From: Gammaproteobacteria bacterium
GTDB taxonomy: Bacteria > Pseudomonadota > Gammaproteobacteria > Xanthomonadales > Rhodanobacteraceae
Reading direction: 5' to 3'
Length of the DNA: 35,762 bases
NCBI GenBank assembly: GCA_021324095.1
Contig: JAJPJT010000044.1
Location: forward strand, 1 to 35,762
Part shown: piece after piece, positions 28,642 to 35,762 of the stretch
How the letters are laid out: the number at the start of each line of letters is the position of its first letter
Position numbering within the stretch: the stretch's first letter is position 1
Translations under genes and position numbers: made by a program
Notes under the pieces: generated by a model
The model's input: only the letters and a program-made list of their open reading frames with translations
Told to the model about the DNA's origin: nothing
Database searches by the model: none

Positions 28642-29298
28642 TTATTGTCCCACACCACCGCGTGTGGTGCCGTGTTCCGCCGCACGTACCGACGTCGCAG
28701 CAGCAGGCGGCGATACGGATCCGGCCACGGCAGGACCCGCAAAATGACGCGCCGCCTCTTGCACCGCCGATATGGGGGCGTGCGGCAGTCCGGGCAAGGA
28801 TTGGCCGCCGATTTCCAGGTAACGGTTGACCTCGGGCGGCAACTGCTTCGCGAACCATCCGGCGCCGCCCTCGAATCCGGGCAGCAGCGTCGATTGTCGC
28901 CACCAACCGGCCTCACGCGGCAGGCTCGTGAAACCCAGCATCAGCACCACGAATGTCACCAGCAGCAGCCCGCGCGCGAAGCCGAACAGCATCCCCAGGA
29001 AGCGGTCGCCGCCGCGCAGGCCGCCGCGGTTCATCAACTTGTGCACCGCCCAGCCGATCAGCGCCCCCACGATCAGCACCCCGACGAAACAGGTGACGTA
29101 GCCGGCCACGATGCAGGCCGCCGGCTCGTGCAGCCACTGGGTATAGAACGCCGCGACGTCGTGGCCGAACGCCCAGGCCACCCAGAAGGCGGCAATCCAG
29201 CACAGCAGCGACAACACCTCGCCGACGAAACCGCGCATCAGCCCGAACAGCACGGAAAGCCCGAGTACCGCGAGGATGGCAATGTCGGCAACGTTCAT
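28642..29298 (-). CDS. cvpA: CvpA family membrane protein
   Basis: A 218-residue inner-membrane protein of the CvpA family (colicin V production protein; needed for colicin V export and bile/envelope stress tolerance in enterics). It has four hydrophobic helices in the first 130 residues, the typical MRGFVGEVLSLLCWIAAFWVAW start and the FARGLLLVTFVVLM fourth helix. A longer proline- and alanine-rich tail follows. It sits upstream of purF, as in many proteobacteria. A 175-bp gap containing a dispersed palindrome separates it from the SPOR gene upstream. Confidence 0.92.
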   Translation of the reverse strand: MNVADIAILAVLGLSVLFGLMRGFVGEVLSLLCWIAAFWVAWAFGHDVAAFYTQWLHEPAACIVAGYVTCFVGVLIVGALIGWAVHKLMNRGGLRGGDRFLGMLFGFARGLLLVTFVVLMLGFTSLPREAGWWRQSTLLPGFEGGAGWFAKQLPPEVNRYLEIGGQSLPGLPHAPISAVQEAARHFAGPAVAGSVSPPAAATSVRAAEHGTTRGGVGQ

Positions 29299-29320
29299 TG
29301 GCTGAACCAGTAGTTCAATT

Positions 29321-29434
29321 CCCCCTCACCCGCCAAGCCTGTCCTGAGCACCGCCGAAGGGCGCTGCGCGCTTGTCTCCCTCCCCCGTGCGGAGAGGCGG
29401 CCGTAGGCCGAGCGCGTAGCGCTGGGTGAGGGGG
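29321..29434. repeat. Second CCCCCTCACC palindrome, inverted, with a nested repeat inside
   Basis: The same terminal arms occur, CCCCCTCACC (29321-29330) and GGTGAGGGGG (29425-29434), with the interior in opposite orientation to the 24829-24920 copy. Between the shared segments CGCCAAGC and GCGCTTGTCTCCC is an extra 22-base block at about 29339-29360 (CTGTCCTGAG...CCGAAGG), matching the unit at 12246-12270. It lies in the gap between the SPOR and cvpA genes. Confidence 0.8.
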
Positions 29435-29473
29435 TCGCGATGCGCTGGACGGATCGATGGCTGCGGATCCCGA

Positions 29474-30478
29474 TCACTCCTGCGTGACGATGTCGCCTTT
29501 GATCTTCAGCTTCTGCGCGATCTGCCCGCGCGTGGTCGAAGCGACGCTGCGGGACGCGAACGGGCCAGCACGCACGCGCCACAACTTGCCCTTCGAGGTG
29601 TTCACGCTGTCGACGTAACCGTCGAATCCCTGCGCACGCAGGCGATCGCGCAACTTGTTGGCCGAGGCCTCGTCGCTGAACGCGGCCAACTGCACCGCCC
29701 ATGCGCCCGGCTGGCTGGCGGCAATGGCAGACGCCGGCGCATCACCGGTCTGGTTCGCGGCGGTCGAATCGATCGTCATGGAGACGTGCTCGACTCCCTT
29801 CAGCTTCAGGCGTGCCGCCTCCGCCTCGGCACGGCTGTGGAACGGTCCCACCCGCACCCGCATCACCGACTTGCCTCGATACGTCTCCGGCGTGGCCAGC
29901 GCGGTGAAACCCTGCTGCTTGGCGTTCGCGATCAGCTTGTTCGCGCTGGCGTGATCGGCGTAGATGCCGAGGTTCACGGTGTAGCTCGCAGCGGCCGCAG
30001 CGCCCGCACCACCGGCGATCGGCTCCGGATTAGCGGATGTTGCGGGCGCCGAAGCGGCGGGCGCAGCCTTGGCCACCACCGGCGTGGATACCGGCTTCGC
30101 GAGAGGCGAGCCTGTCGCGCCCGCAGGCGCGGAAGCCTGCGCGGACGCCGGTGCAGAATTGCCCGCGGCGACGGTCGCATCGATTGGCGGTCCGGCACTC
30201 GACGCCTGCGCAGCTGGCGCCGGAGGTTTTTCCAGGTTGAGTGTCGCGACGTGATCGGGGTCGTTGATGGACGCCTGCGTGCTGGAACCCGCACTGGCTC
30301 CGTTCGGGCCGACCTGCAGGATGCGCGTCTGCATTTCGCCGCTGGGCTCGGGCGGGATCTTCATGCTGGCCGATTGCGAGCCGGGATTGGAACTCGGCAA
30401 CAACATCGGCACGAAAATCACCGCCAGCGCGATCAGCACCACCGCGCCGAGCAGACGTTTTTTCAAGCCTGAATCCAT
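29474..30478 (-). CDS. Membrane-anchored protein with two SPOR domains
   Basis: A 334-residue protein with a short cytoplasmic N-terminus and one transmembrane helix (LLGAVVLIALAVIFVPMLL, residues 9-27). A long Ala/Pro-rich periplasmic linker follows, then two SPOR domains (about 166-228 and 259-330). Each has the YTVNLGIY/WAVQLAAF strand and the VRVGPF/VRAGPF signature. SPOR domains bind septal peptidoglycan stripped of stem peptides, so the protein should localise to the division site, like DedD and FtsN. The ATG at 30478 gives the natural membrane anchor; longer frames upstream are Arg-rich and unlikely. It is next to folC, the DedD-like position in this lineage. A single SPOR domain is more usual. 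Confidence 0.9.
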   Translation of the reverse strand: MDSGLKKRLLGAVVLIALAVIFVPMLLPSSNPGSQSASMKIPPEPSGEMQTRILQVGPNGASAGSSTQASINDPDHVATLNLEKPPAPAAQASSAGPPIDATVAAGNSAPASAQASAPAGATGSPLAKPVSTPVVAKAAPAASAPATSANPEPIAGGAGAAAAASYTVNLGIYADHASANKLIANAKQQGFTALATPETYRGKSVMRVRVGPFHSRAEAEAARLKLKGVEHVSMTIDSTAANQTGDAPASAIAASQPGAWAVQLAAFSDEASANKLRDRLRAQGFDGYVDSVNTSKGKLWRVRAGPFASRSVASTTRGQIAQKLKIKGDIVTQE

Positions 30479-30587
30479 GAATGGGTACCGTGAAGGAAGA
30501 GTCGGCGTTGAGCGGCGCAACGAAGCAGGCGTTGAGCGGCTCGCGAGAGCGAGTCCGCTCGAACGCCGGAACTCTGCGTGCGCCGAA

Positions 30588-31907
30588 TTATACGCGGCGA
30601 ACTTCGCGCAACACCGGCGCGACCACATGAAAGCTGCCGAACGCGATGATGCGGTCTTCCGGCGATGCTTCCACCCGCGCAGCCGCCAGCGCCGCAGGGA
30701 CGTCCCGGTGCTCACTGCACGCCGCTGCGGGCAACGTGGACCGCAGGCGTGCCGCCAAACGCTCGATCGTCTCGCCGCGCGGCGATTCGTCGTTCAGTCC
30801 TGCCAGATACCAATTGTCGATGCGCCCGCCCAGCGCGGCCACCACGCCCTCGATGTCCTTGTCTGCAAGCGCACCGAAGACCGCGCGGGTTTCCCCCGCA
30901 ACGGGGTGACGATCCAGCCAGCGCGCAAGTTCACGCGCGGCTTGCGGGTTGTGGCCGACATCGACGACGAGGTCCGGACGCTCACCGAGCTGCTGCAGCC
31001 GGCCCGGCAGCAGTGGCTCCGCCGATATCGCATTTCCCGTCTGTTCGATTGCGTGCGCCTGCCAACTGACGCGCTTGTCCAGCGCGTGCAACGCCGCGAT
31101 CGCGGTCGCCGCGTTGTGGTACTGGAACGCGCCCTCCAGCACCAGTTCGCCTCGCAACACGATATCCGCCGCGCCTTCCGCCGGGGCGACATAACGTGCC
31201 TGCGCCGGGTCGCGGTGCCACCACGTCAGCATGCCGACTTCGGGCGTCCAGCCGAAATCGCGGCCGAGCACCTCCACGCACGCGCCGATCGCGACGGCAT
31301 GATCCAGCACCGATTGCGGAGGGCGGGTCTCACCGATGATCGCCGGACGGCCTTGGCGGAAGATGCCGGCCTTCTCGCGCCCGATCGATTCGCGGTCGGG
31401 ACCGAGGTATTCCATGTGGTCGAGGTCGACCGTCACCACCACGGCGCAGTCGGCGTCGACGATGTTCACCGCGTCCAGCCGGCCGCCGAGGCCGACTTCG
31501 AGCAGCGCAACTTGCAGCCCGGCGCGCGCAAAGATGTCGAACGCCGCCAGCGTTCCGAATTCGAAGTAGGTCAGCGTCGTCGTGCCCCGCGCGGCTTCGA
31601 CCCGCTCGAAAGCATCGACCAGAACCGAATCTTCGACCTCCTTGCCATCGATGCGCACGCGTTCGTTGTAGCGCAGGATGTGCGGCGAGGTGTAGGTGCC
31701 CACGCGCATGCCCCCTGCGCGAAGCATCGCTTCGAGGAACGCGATCGTGGAACCCTTGCCGTTCGTGCCGCCGACCGTGATCACCACCGGTGCGGGCCGC
31801 GCCGCGCCCATGCGCTGCCAGGCCTCGCGCACGCGATCGAGGCCCATGTCGATGCCGCGCGCATGGATGGTCTGCTGGTAATCCAGCCATTCGGCGAGGG
31901 TTTTCAT
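30588..31907 (-). CDS. folC: Bifunctional dihydrofolate synthase/folylpolyglutamate synthase
   Basis: A 439-residue Mur-ligase-type enzyme that joins glutamate to dihydropteroate and then extends the glutamate tail of tetrahydrofolates. The ATP-binding P-loop is GGTNGKGST (46-54). The second motif is LEVGLGGRLDAVN, and a C-terminal ADKDIEGVV section completes the catalytic site. The length is normal. The start at 31907 is the family start (MKTLAEWLDYQQTIH). About 780 bp separate it from accD, almost all of it occupied by an unusual repeat element, so this operon segment was widened by insertion. Confidence 0.96.
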   Translation of the reverse strand: MKTLAEWLDYQQTIHARGIDMGLDRVREAWQRMGAARPAPVVITVGGTNGKGSTIAFLEAMLRAGGMRVGTYTSPHILRYNERVRIDGKEVEDSVLVDAFERVEAARGTTTLTYFEFGTLAAFDIFARAGLQVALLEVGLGGRLDAVNIVDADCAVVVTVDLDHMEYLGPDRESIGREKAGIFRQGRPAIIGETRPPQSVLDHAVAIGACVEVLGRDFGWTPEVGMLTWWHRDPAQARYVAPAEGAADIVLRGELVLEGAFQYHNAATAIAALHALDKRVSWQAHAIEQTGNAISAEPLLPGRLQQLGERPDLVVDVGHNPQAARELARWLDRHPVAGETRAVFGALADKDIEGVVAALGGRIDNWYLAGLNDESPRGETIERLAARLRSTLPAAACSEHRDVPAALAAARVEASPEDRIIAFGSFHVVAPVLREVRRV

Positions 31908-31986
31908 GGCGCGGTGCGCCTCGCGCGATGCGCTGCGACATCCATAGGGTCCCGCGTCGTTGGCGGCAGGCGCAATGCACGGTATA

Positions 31987-32568
31987 CGACATCCATGTCT
32001 TGGTTCCGCGCGGCTCCAGCCGCGCGGGCTACTTTTGTTTCGGCAAAAGTAGCCAGAACCATTGCGCCGAGCATGACGGTCTCGCCGACATCGTGTCGGC
32101 TCGACTGCCCTTGGTGCTCGCCTATCGCGCGCCGGCGCGAACTCGCACGTCCTTGTGCTCGAACATCCGCGCCTTGCTCGCGCGATCGGCTGCGCGCCGC
32201 GGCGTCATGCAAAGGCGCGAGAAAAGCTTTGCTTTGCTGGCGGCCATCCATGGCCTCGTTCAGAGCAAGATCAAACCCTTTGCTTCGTCCAAGCACGCGC
32301 ACAGGAAGTGCGCCGAACGGGGCCCCTCGAACACGGCGAGCGGGCGACCGATAAGTCCGAAGGATGGCGCACAGGAGGTGCGCCAGTTCGCCGCCGGCAC
32401 AAGGAAGTGCCGTCGGCGAACCCCGGCGGCCGCGAGCGGATCCGGAGCACATGGACGTGCGGAGGACGTGTTCGCGGGGTGGCCTTCTCTTTGGTGACTT
32501 TCTCCTGGCCACGCAACGGAAAGTCACCCGGCCGCCCGGGAGGCGGACGGAAAAAGACAGGGATGTCG
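31987..32568. repeat. About 582-bp non-coding, quasi-palindromic element with terminal inverted repeats
   Basis: The ends are CGACATCCATGTCTT (31987-32001) and AAGACAGGGATGTCG (32554-32568), inverted copies with one mismatch in 15. Inside each end come a GC-rich hairpin and then a dyad: GGCTACTTTTG/CAAAAGTAGCC on the left and GGTGACTTTC/GAAAGTCACC on the right. Further in, both halves hold GCACA-GGA-GTGC hairpins in mirrored orientation, and a GCCGACA-TCG-TGTCGGC hairpin is at 32084-32100. The two halves look like diverged inverted copies. Open frames through it are compositionally poor and match no family I recognise. A 10-bp direct copy of the left tip is at 31936-31945, so the outer limit could be wider. 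It splits folC from accD. It is a MITE- or REP-cluster-like element, or a structured RNA gene. Confidence 0.7.
32297..32421 (+). other. Three hairpins with GGA-containing loops (possible CsrA/RsmA-binding array)
   Basis: On the plus strand three hairpins occur within 125 bp. GCGCAC-AGGAA-GTGCGC is at 32297-32313. TGGCGCAC-AGGAG-GTGCGCCA is at 32365-32385. Directly abutting it, at 32386-32421, is a 14-bp stem with one mismatch and loop AAGGAA. A weaker fourth, GCAC-ATGGAC-GTGC, is at 32447-32460. The pattern CA-C-A-(A/U)-GGA-x-GU-G resembles the CsrA consensus ACARGGAUGU in a hairpin loop. The same unit is on the minus strand in the left half (GCACAAGGACGTGC, 32144-32157). Transcription is not shown, and no clear promoter or terminator was found. 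Confidence 0.4.
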
Positions 32569-32589
32569 AAAAGTCGTTCGCGAAGGCCA

Positions 32590-32638
32590 TGGATTCCGGG
32601 TTGCAGCGCCGATGACACCGGCGATGGCCACGGAATGA
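32590..32638. repeat. Degenerate TGGATTCCGG...GGAATGACG repeat
   Basis: The ends resemble the dispersed WIPAFAGMT-type repeat at 26864-26883, with about 25 bases of extra sequence in the loop and outer arms GGCCAT/ATGGCC nearby. It lies between the 582-bp element and the accD stop, showing repeated use of this spacer by repeats. Confidence 0.4.
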
Positions 32639-32685
32639 CGAGCTGAGAGACAGCCCCTCGGCAAGTGCAACGCCGCGCAAGGGCG

Positions 32686-33549
32686 TTACGCCACTTTCGC
32701 GTGGTGCATCAGGATCGCGACGAGATCGGCGATCCGGTCGCGCAGCTCGCGGCGGTCGCAGATCATGTCGATGGCCCCGTGCTCGAGCAGGAACTCGGAT
32801 CGCTGGAAGCCTTCGGGCAGCGTTTCGCGCACGGTCTGCTCGATCACGCGTGGCCCCGCGAAACCGATCAATGCCTTGGGCTCGGCAATGTGGATGTCGC
32901 CCAGCATGGCGAGACTCGCGGAGACGCCGCCGGTGGTCGGGTGGGTCAGCACCACGATGTAAGGCAGGCCCGCAGCGCGCAGGCGTGCGAGCGCGGCCGA
33001 TGTCTTTGCCATCTGCAGCAGCGACTGCAGTCCTTCCTGCATCCGCGCACCGCCGGTAGCGGTGAAGCAGATGAACGGCGTCTTGCCGCGCAGCGCCGCT
33101 TCGGCGGCGCGGGTGATCTTCTCGCCGACGACGGATCCCATCGAACCGCCCATGTAGGAAAACTCGAAAGCGCAGGCAACGACCGGGATGCGCTTGAGCG
33201 TGCCCTCCACCGCCACCAGCGCGTCCTTCTCGCCGGTTGCTTTCTGCGCGGCGAGGATGCGGTCGCGATATCGTTTCGAGTCCTTGAACTTCAGCGCATC
33301 GACGGGCGCAAGGCCGGCGTCAAGCTCGTCGCCACCTTCGTCCAGGAATGCGGCGAGGCGTGCGCGCGCACCGATGGGGTGATGGTGGCCGCATTTCGGG
33401 CAAACCATCAGGTTGCGTTCGAGTTCGGGGCGGTACAGCCCGATACCGCAACCGGAGCACTTTTCCCACACGCCTTCCGGTACCTTGCCACGGCTCGGCG
33501 TGGTTTCGGTACGGATCTTCGGGGAGGTCAGCTTCTGGAGCCAGGACAC
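32686..33549 (-). CDS. accD: Acetyl-CoA carboxylase carboxyltransferase subunit beta
   Basis: A 287-residue subunit that, with AccA, transfers the carboxyl group from carboxybiotin to acetyl-CoA, making malonyl-CoA for fatty acids. The N-terminal zinc finger is Cys31, Cys34, Cys50, Cys53 (CSGC...CPKC), which also gives RNA binding in E. coli. The crotonase-like fold follows: [17 protein letters not shown], then [11 protein letters not shown] and [12 protein letters not shown]. The start is GTG at 33549 with AGGAA six bases upstream. It lies 50 bp downstream of trpA in the same orientation, an arrangement usual in this order of bacteria. Confidence 0.96.
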   Translation of the reverse strand: MSWLQKLTSPKIRTETTPSRGKVPEGVWEKCSGCGIGLYRPELERNLMVCPKCGHHHPIGARARLAAFLDEGGDELDAGLAPVDALKFKDSKRYRDRILAAQKATGEKDALVAVEGTLKRIPVVACAFEFSYMGGSMGSVVGEKITRAAEAALRGKTPFICFTATGGARMQEGLQSLLQMAKTSAALARLRAAGLPYIVVLTHPTTGGVSASLAMLGDIHIAEPKALIGFAGPRVIEQTVRETLPEGFQRSEFLLEHGAIDMICDRRELRDRIADLVAILMHHAKVA

Positions 33550-33599
33550 GGGCGGTTCCTGCGTGGAGTCCAGCCATCAAGGATACACCGCACCCTGCT

Positions 33600-34400
33600 T
33601 CAGCGCCCGTCCAGCGCGGCCCGGATCGGTGCAAGAAAGGCGCGCGCACGTTGGCAGGCGACATCGGAACCCTTTGCGTCGGCGAGCGTCGCGACCAAAG
33701 CCGAACCGATCACCACGGCGTCGGTGAATTCGGCCACGGCCCTGGCGCTCTCCGCGTCCTTGATCCCGAAACCGACCGCGACCGGCACCTTCGCGCGCCG
33801 GCGCAGATCGCCGACACGCTGCGCGATGTCCCCCGTCGACAGCTTCGCCGCGCCGGTGATGCCGGCGAAGGACACGTAATACAGATAACCTTCCGCCGCC
33901 TCGATGGCGCGCGCGAGGCGCGCGTCCGAGGTCGTCGGCGCGGCGAGCAGGATGCGCTGCAAGCTCTCATCCCGCAGCGGCTGCAGGGTCGCGTCTTCCT
34001 CGATGGGACAGTCGACCACCAGCACGCCATCGACGCCGGCCTCCACCGCCTCGCGCGCAAAGCGTTCGATGCCGTGGATCGCGATCGGATTGAGATAGCC
34101 CATCAGCACGAGGGGCGTATCCGCATTGCTTTCACGGAATTCGCGCACCCATCCAAGAATGGCGGCGATGCCGACGTGCCTGCGCAGGGCGCGTTCGTCC
34201 GCGTGCTGGATCACCGGGCCATCGGCCATCGGATCCGAAAACGGCACGCCGAGTTCGATGAGGTCGGCGCCGGCTTCGACCAGCGCATGCATCAACGCGA
34301 CGGTTGCGTCCGGAATCGGATCGCCGGCGGTAATGAACGGGATCAGGGCGGTGCGCTTGTTTACGCGAAGTTGGTCGAAACGAGTGGAAATGCGGTTCAT
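33600..34400 (-). CDS. trpA: Tryptophan synthase alpha subunit
   Basis: A 266-residue TIM-barrel subunit that cleaves indole-3-glycerol phosphate to indole and glyceraldehyde 3-phosphate, passing indole to TrpB. The catalytic Glu49 (DLIELGVPFSDP) and Asp60 (PMADGP) are at the same positions as in E. coli, and the phosphate-binding GFGI loop is present. The start at 34400 is the normal MNRISTRFDQL; the open frame upstream is not family-like. A 178-bp spacer separates it from trpB, more than the usual tight coupling, and I see no gene or clear signal in it. Confidence 0.96.
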   Translation of the reverse strand: MNRISTRFDQLRVNKRTALIPFITAGDPIPDATVALMHALVEAGADLIELGVPFSDPMADGPVIQHADERALRRHVGIAAILGWVREFRESNADTPLVLMGYLNPIAIHGIERFAREAVEAGVDGVLVVDCPIEEDATLQPLRDESLQRILLAAPTTSDARLARAIEAAEGYLYYVSFAGITGAAKLSTGDIAQRVGDLRRRAKVPVAVGFGIKDAESARAVAEFTDAVVIGSALVATLADAKGSDVACQRARAFLAPIRAALDGR

Positions 34401-34578
34401 TGACAGGGCGGAATGGGGACGGGTAGTGCGGACGAAATATCGGACCATGTCGCGAAAGTGAAATGTCGTGCTCAAGGCCGCGTCGTGGTGGATACGCGGC
34501 CGACAGCCGCCCCCACCACACACCCCCCATCCCTGCCGTTCGGAGCGCCCTCGCCCCTCACCGCTCGCCCCTCGCTTC

Positions 34579-35762
34579 TCATAGCTCCATCCCCTCCCGC
34601 TTCGCAATCGTATGCACATCCTTGTCGCCACGCCCGGACAGGTTGCACAGGATCAACTTGTCTTTCGGCAACCCGCGCGCCAGCTTGATCGCTTCGGCGA
34701 CCGCATGGCTGGATTCCAGCGCCGGCAGGATACCCTCGGTTTCGCACAACAAGTGGAACGCGACCAGCGCTTCGTCGTCGGTGATGCCGACGTATTCCGC
34801 GCGACCGGTGTCCTTCAGGAACGCATGCTCCGGACCGACGCCGGGATAATCGAGTCCCGCCGACACCGAGTGCGTCTCGGTGATCTGGCCATCGTCGTCG
34901 CACAGCACGTAGGTGCGATTGCCGTGCAGCACGCCCGGCCGGCCGGCCGCCAGCGATGCCGCGTGATGACCCGTCGCGATGCCCCCGCCGGCCGCTTCCG
35001 CGCCGACGATGCGCACGTCCTTGTCGTTGAGGAAGGCGTGGAACAATCCGATGGCGTTCGATCCACCGCCCACGCATGCGGTCAACACATCCGGCAGACG
35101 CCCGTATTCCTCGAGCATCTGCGCGCGCGCTTCCCGGCCCACCACCGCGTTGAAGTCGCGCACCATCATCGGATAAGGATGCGGGCCCGCGACCGTACCG
35201 ATGATGTAGAACGTATCGGCCACGTTGGTGACCCAATCGCGCAGCGCTTCGTTCAATGCGTCCTTCAAGGTTTGCGAACCTGACGTCACTGGAATCACTT
35301 CTGCGCCCAACAACTTCATGCGATAGACGTTGATCTTCTGGCGCTCGATGTCGACGGCGCCCATGTACACGACGCACTTCATCCCGAAGCGCGCGCACAC
35401 GGTCGCCGTCGCGACGCCGTGCTGGCCCGCCCCGGTTTCGGCAATGACGCGGCGCTTGCCCATCGCGCGCGCAACCAGCGCCTGGCCAACGGTGTTGTTG
35501 ATCTTGTGCGCGCCGGTGTGATTGAGGTCCTCGCGCTTCAGGAGGATCTGCGCGCCGCCGATGCGTTCGGACAGGCGCTTCGCGTGGTAGATCGGCGACG
35601 GCCGGCCGACGTAATGCTTCAGGTCGTCGGCAAACTCTTTTTGGAATGCAGGGTCGTCGCGCAGGCGCAGATACGCCGCGGTCAATTCTTCCAGCGGCGC
35701 GATCAGGGTTTCCGCGACGAAGCTGCCGCCGTACGGCCCGAAACGGCCGTGCTCGTCCGGTA
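34579..35762 (-). CDS. trpB: Tryptophan synthase beta subunit (5' end outside window)
   Basis: About 394 codons are visible, open to the window edge. The reading frame at the edge ([21 protein letters not shown]) is the normal N-terminal part of TrpB, so only a few codons are missing. A TTG at 35685 is not the true start. It condenses indole with serine using PLP. The PLP lysine is in HTGAHKINN, the ammonium/PLP loops are ETGAGQHG and GGGSNAIG, and the C-terminal section has [10 protein letters not shown]. It is the first gene seen of the trp-acc-fol-pur run. Confidence 0.97.
   Translation of the reverse strand, partial: PDEHGRFGPYGGSFVAETLIAPLEELTAAYLRLRDDPAFQKEFADDLKHYVGRPSPIYHAKRLSERIGGAQILLKREDLNHTGAHKINNTVGQALVARAMGKRRVIAETGAGQHGVATATVCARFGMKCVVYMGAVDIERQKINVYRMKLLGAEVIPVTSGSQTLKDALNEALRDWVTNVADTFYIIGTVAGPHPYPMMVRDFNAVVGREARAQMLEEYGRLPDVLTACVGGGSNAIGLFHAFLNDKDVRIVGAEAAGGGIATGHHAASLAAGRPGVLHGNRTYVLCDDDGQITETHSVSAGLDYPGVGPEHAFLKDTGRAEYVGITDDEALVAFHLLCETEGILPALESSHAVAEAIKLARGLPKDKLILCNLSGRGDKDVHTIAKREGMEL

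Noticed and set aside
31904..32680. A 258-codon open frame on the minus strand through the folC-accD gap, and several shorter ones on the plus strand
   Set aside because: The composition is Arg/Ser-rich with no recognisable domain. The frames cross the hairpins and terminal repeats of the 582-bp element, and high GC keeps frames open by chance.

Overview
The window is GC-rich chromosomal DNA from a gammaproteobacterium of the order Xanthomonadales, most likely a Rhodanobacteraceae/Xanthomonadaceae relative. Three things suggest this: the minus-strand order trpB-trpA-accD-folC-SPOR protein-cvpA-purF, TonB receptors carrying an IVVTATR-type box, and abundant short dispersed palindromes of the kind common in these genomes. 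The genus cannot be fixed from the sequence alone. No rRNA, tRNA, CRISPR array, integrase or transposase gene was seen.

Layout. Positions 1-2402 (minus) hold most of a lipobox-bearing subtilase autotransporter of the NalP/SphB1 type, whose barrel end lies outside the window. Then come the PEP synthase regulator ppsR, two TonB-dependent receptors and a glutathione-dependent formaldehyde dehydrogenase, all minus. PEP synthase (ppsA) follows on the plus strand, so regulator and target are separated by about 6 kb. From 12.3 to 21.9 kb lies a plus-strand run: serine beta-lactamase-like hydrolase, Ca2+/H+ exchanger, small membrane protein, MFS remnant, metallo-beta-lactamase-fold protein overlapping a serine/threonine dehydratase, CBS-domain protein, two tandem DUF998 membrane proteins and a methyltransferase. 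A PEP-CTERM-type protein is embedded on the opposite strand. From 22 to 24.8 kb are a decayed gene, an XRE-DUF4177 fusion, an amidohydrolase and a divergent monohaem cytochrome c. From 24.9 kb to the end everything is minus strand: a translationally coupled DUF2235 hydrolase and DUF455 ferritin-like protein, then purF, cvpA, a double-SPOR protein, folC, accD, trpA and trpB (5' end off the window).

The housekeeping block joins purine synthesis (purF), folate polyglutamylation (folC), the fatty-acid carboxyltransferase subunit (accD) and the last two steps of tryptophan synthesis (trpA, trpB).

Most interesting observations. (1) The autotransporter keeps the subtilase Asp and His, but Thr sits where the nucleophilic Ser should be and Ser where the oxyanion Asn should be. 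(2) The folC-accD gap holds a non-coding, quasi-palindromic element of about 580 bp with 15-bp terminal inverted repeats (14/15 identical) and a row of hairpins whose loops display GGA, the core recognised by CsrA/RsmA proteins. (3) Dispersed palindromes lie between several operon genes, and one copy carries another repeat nested inside it.
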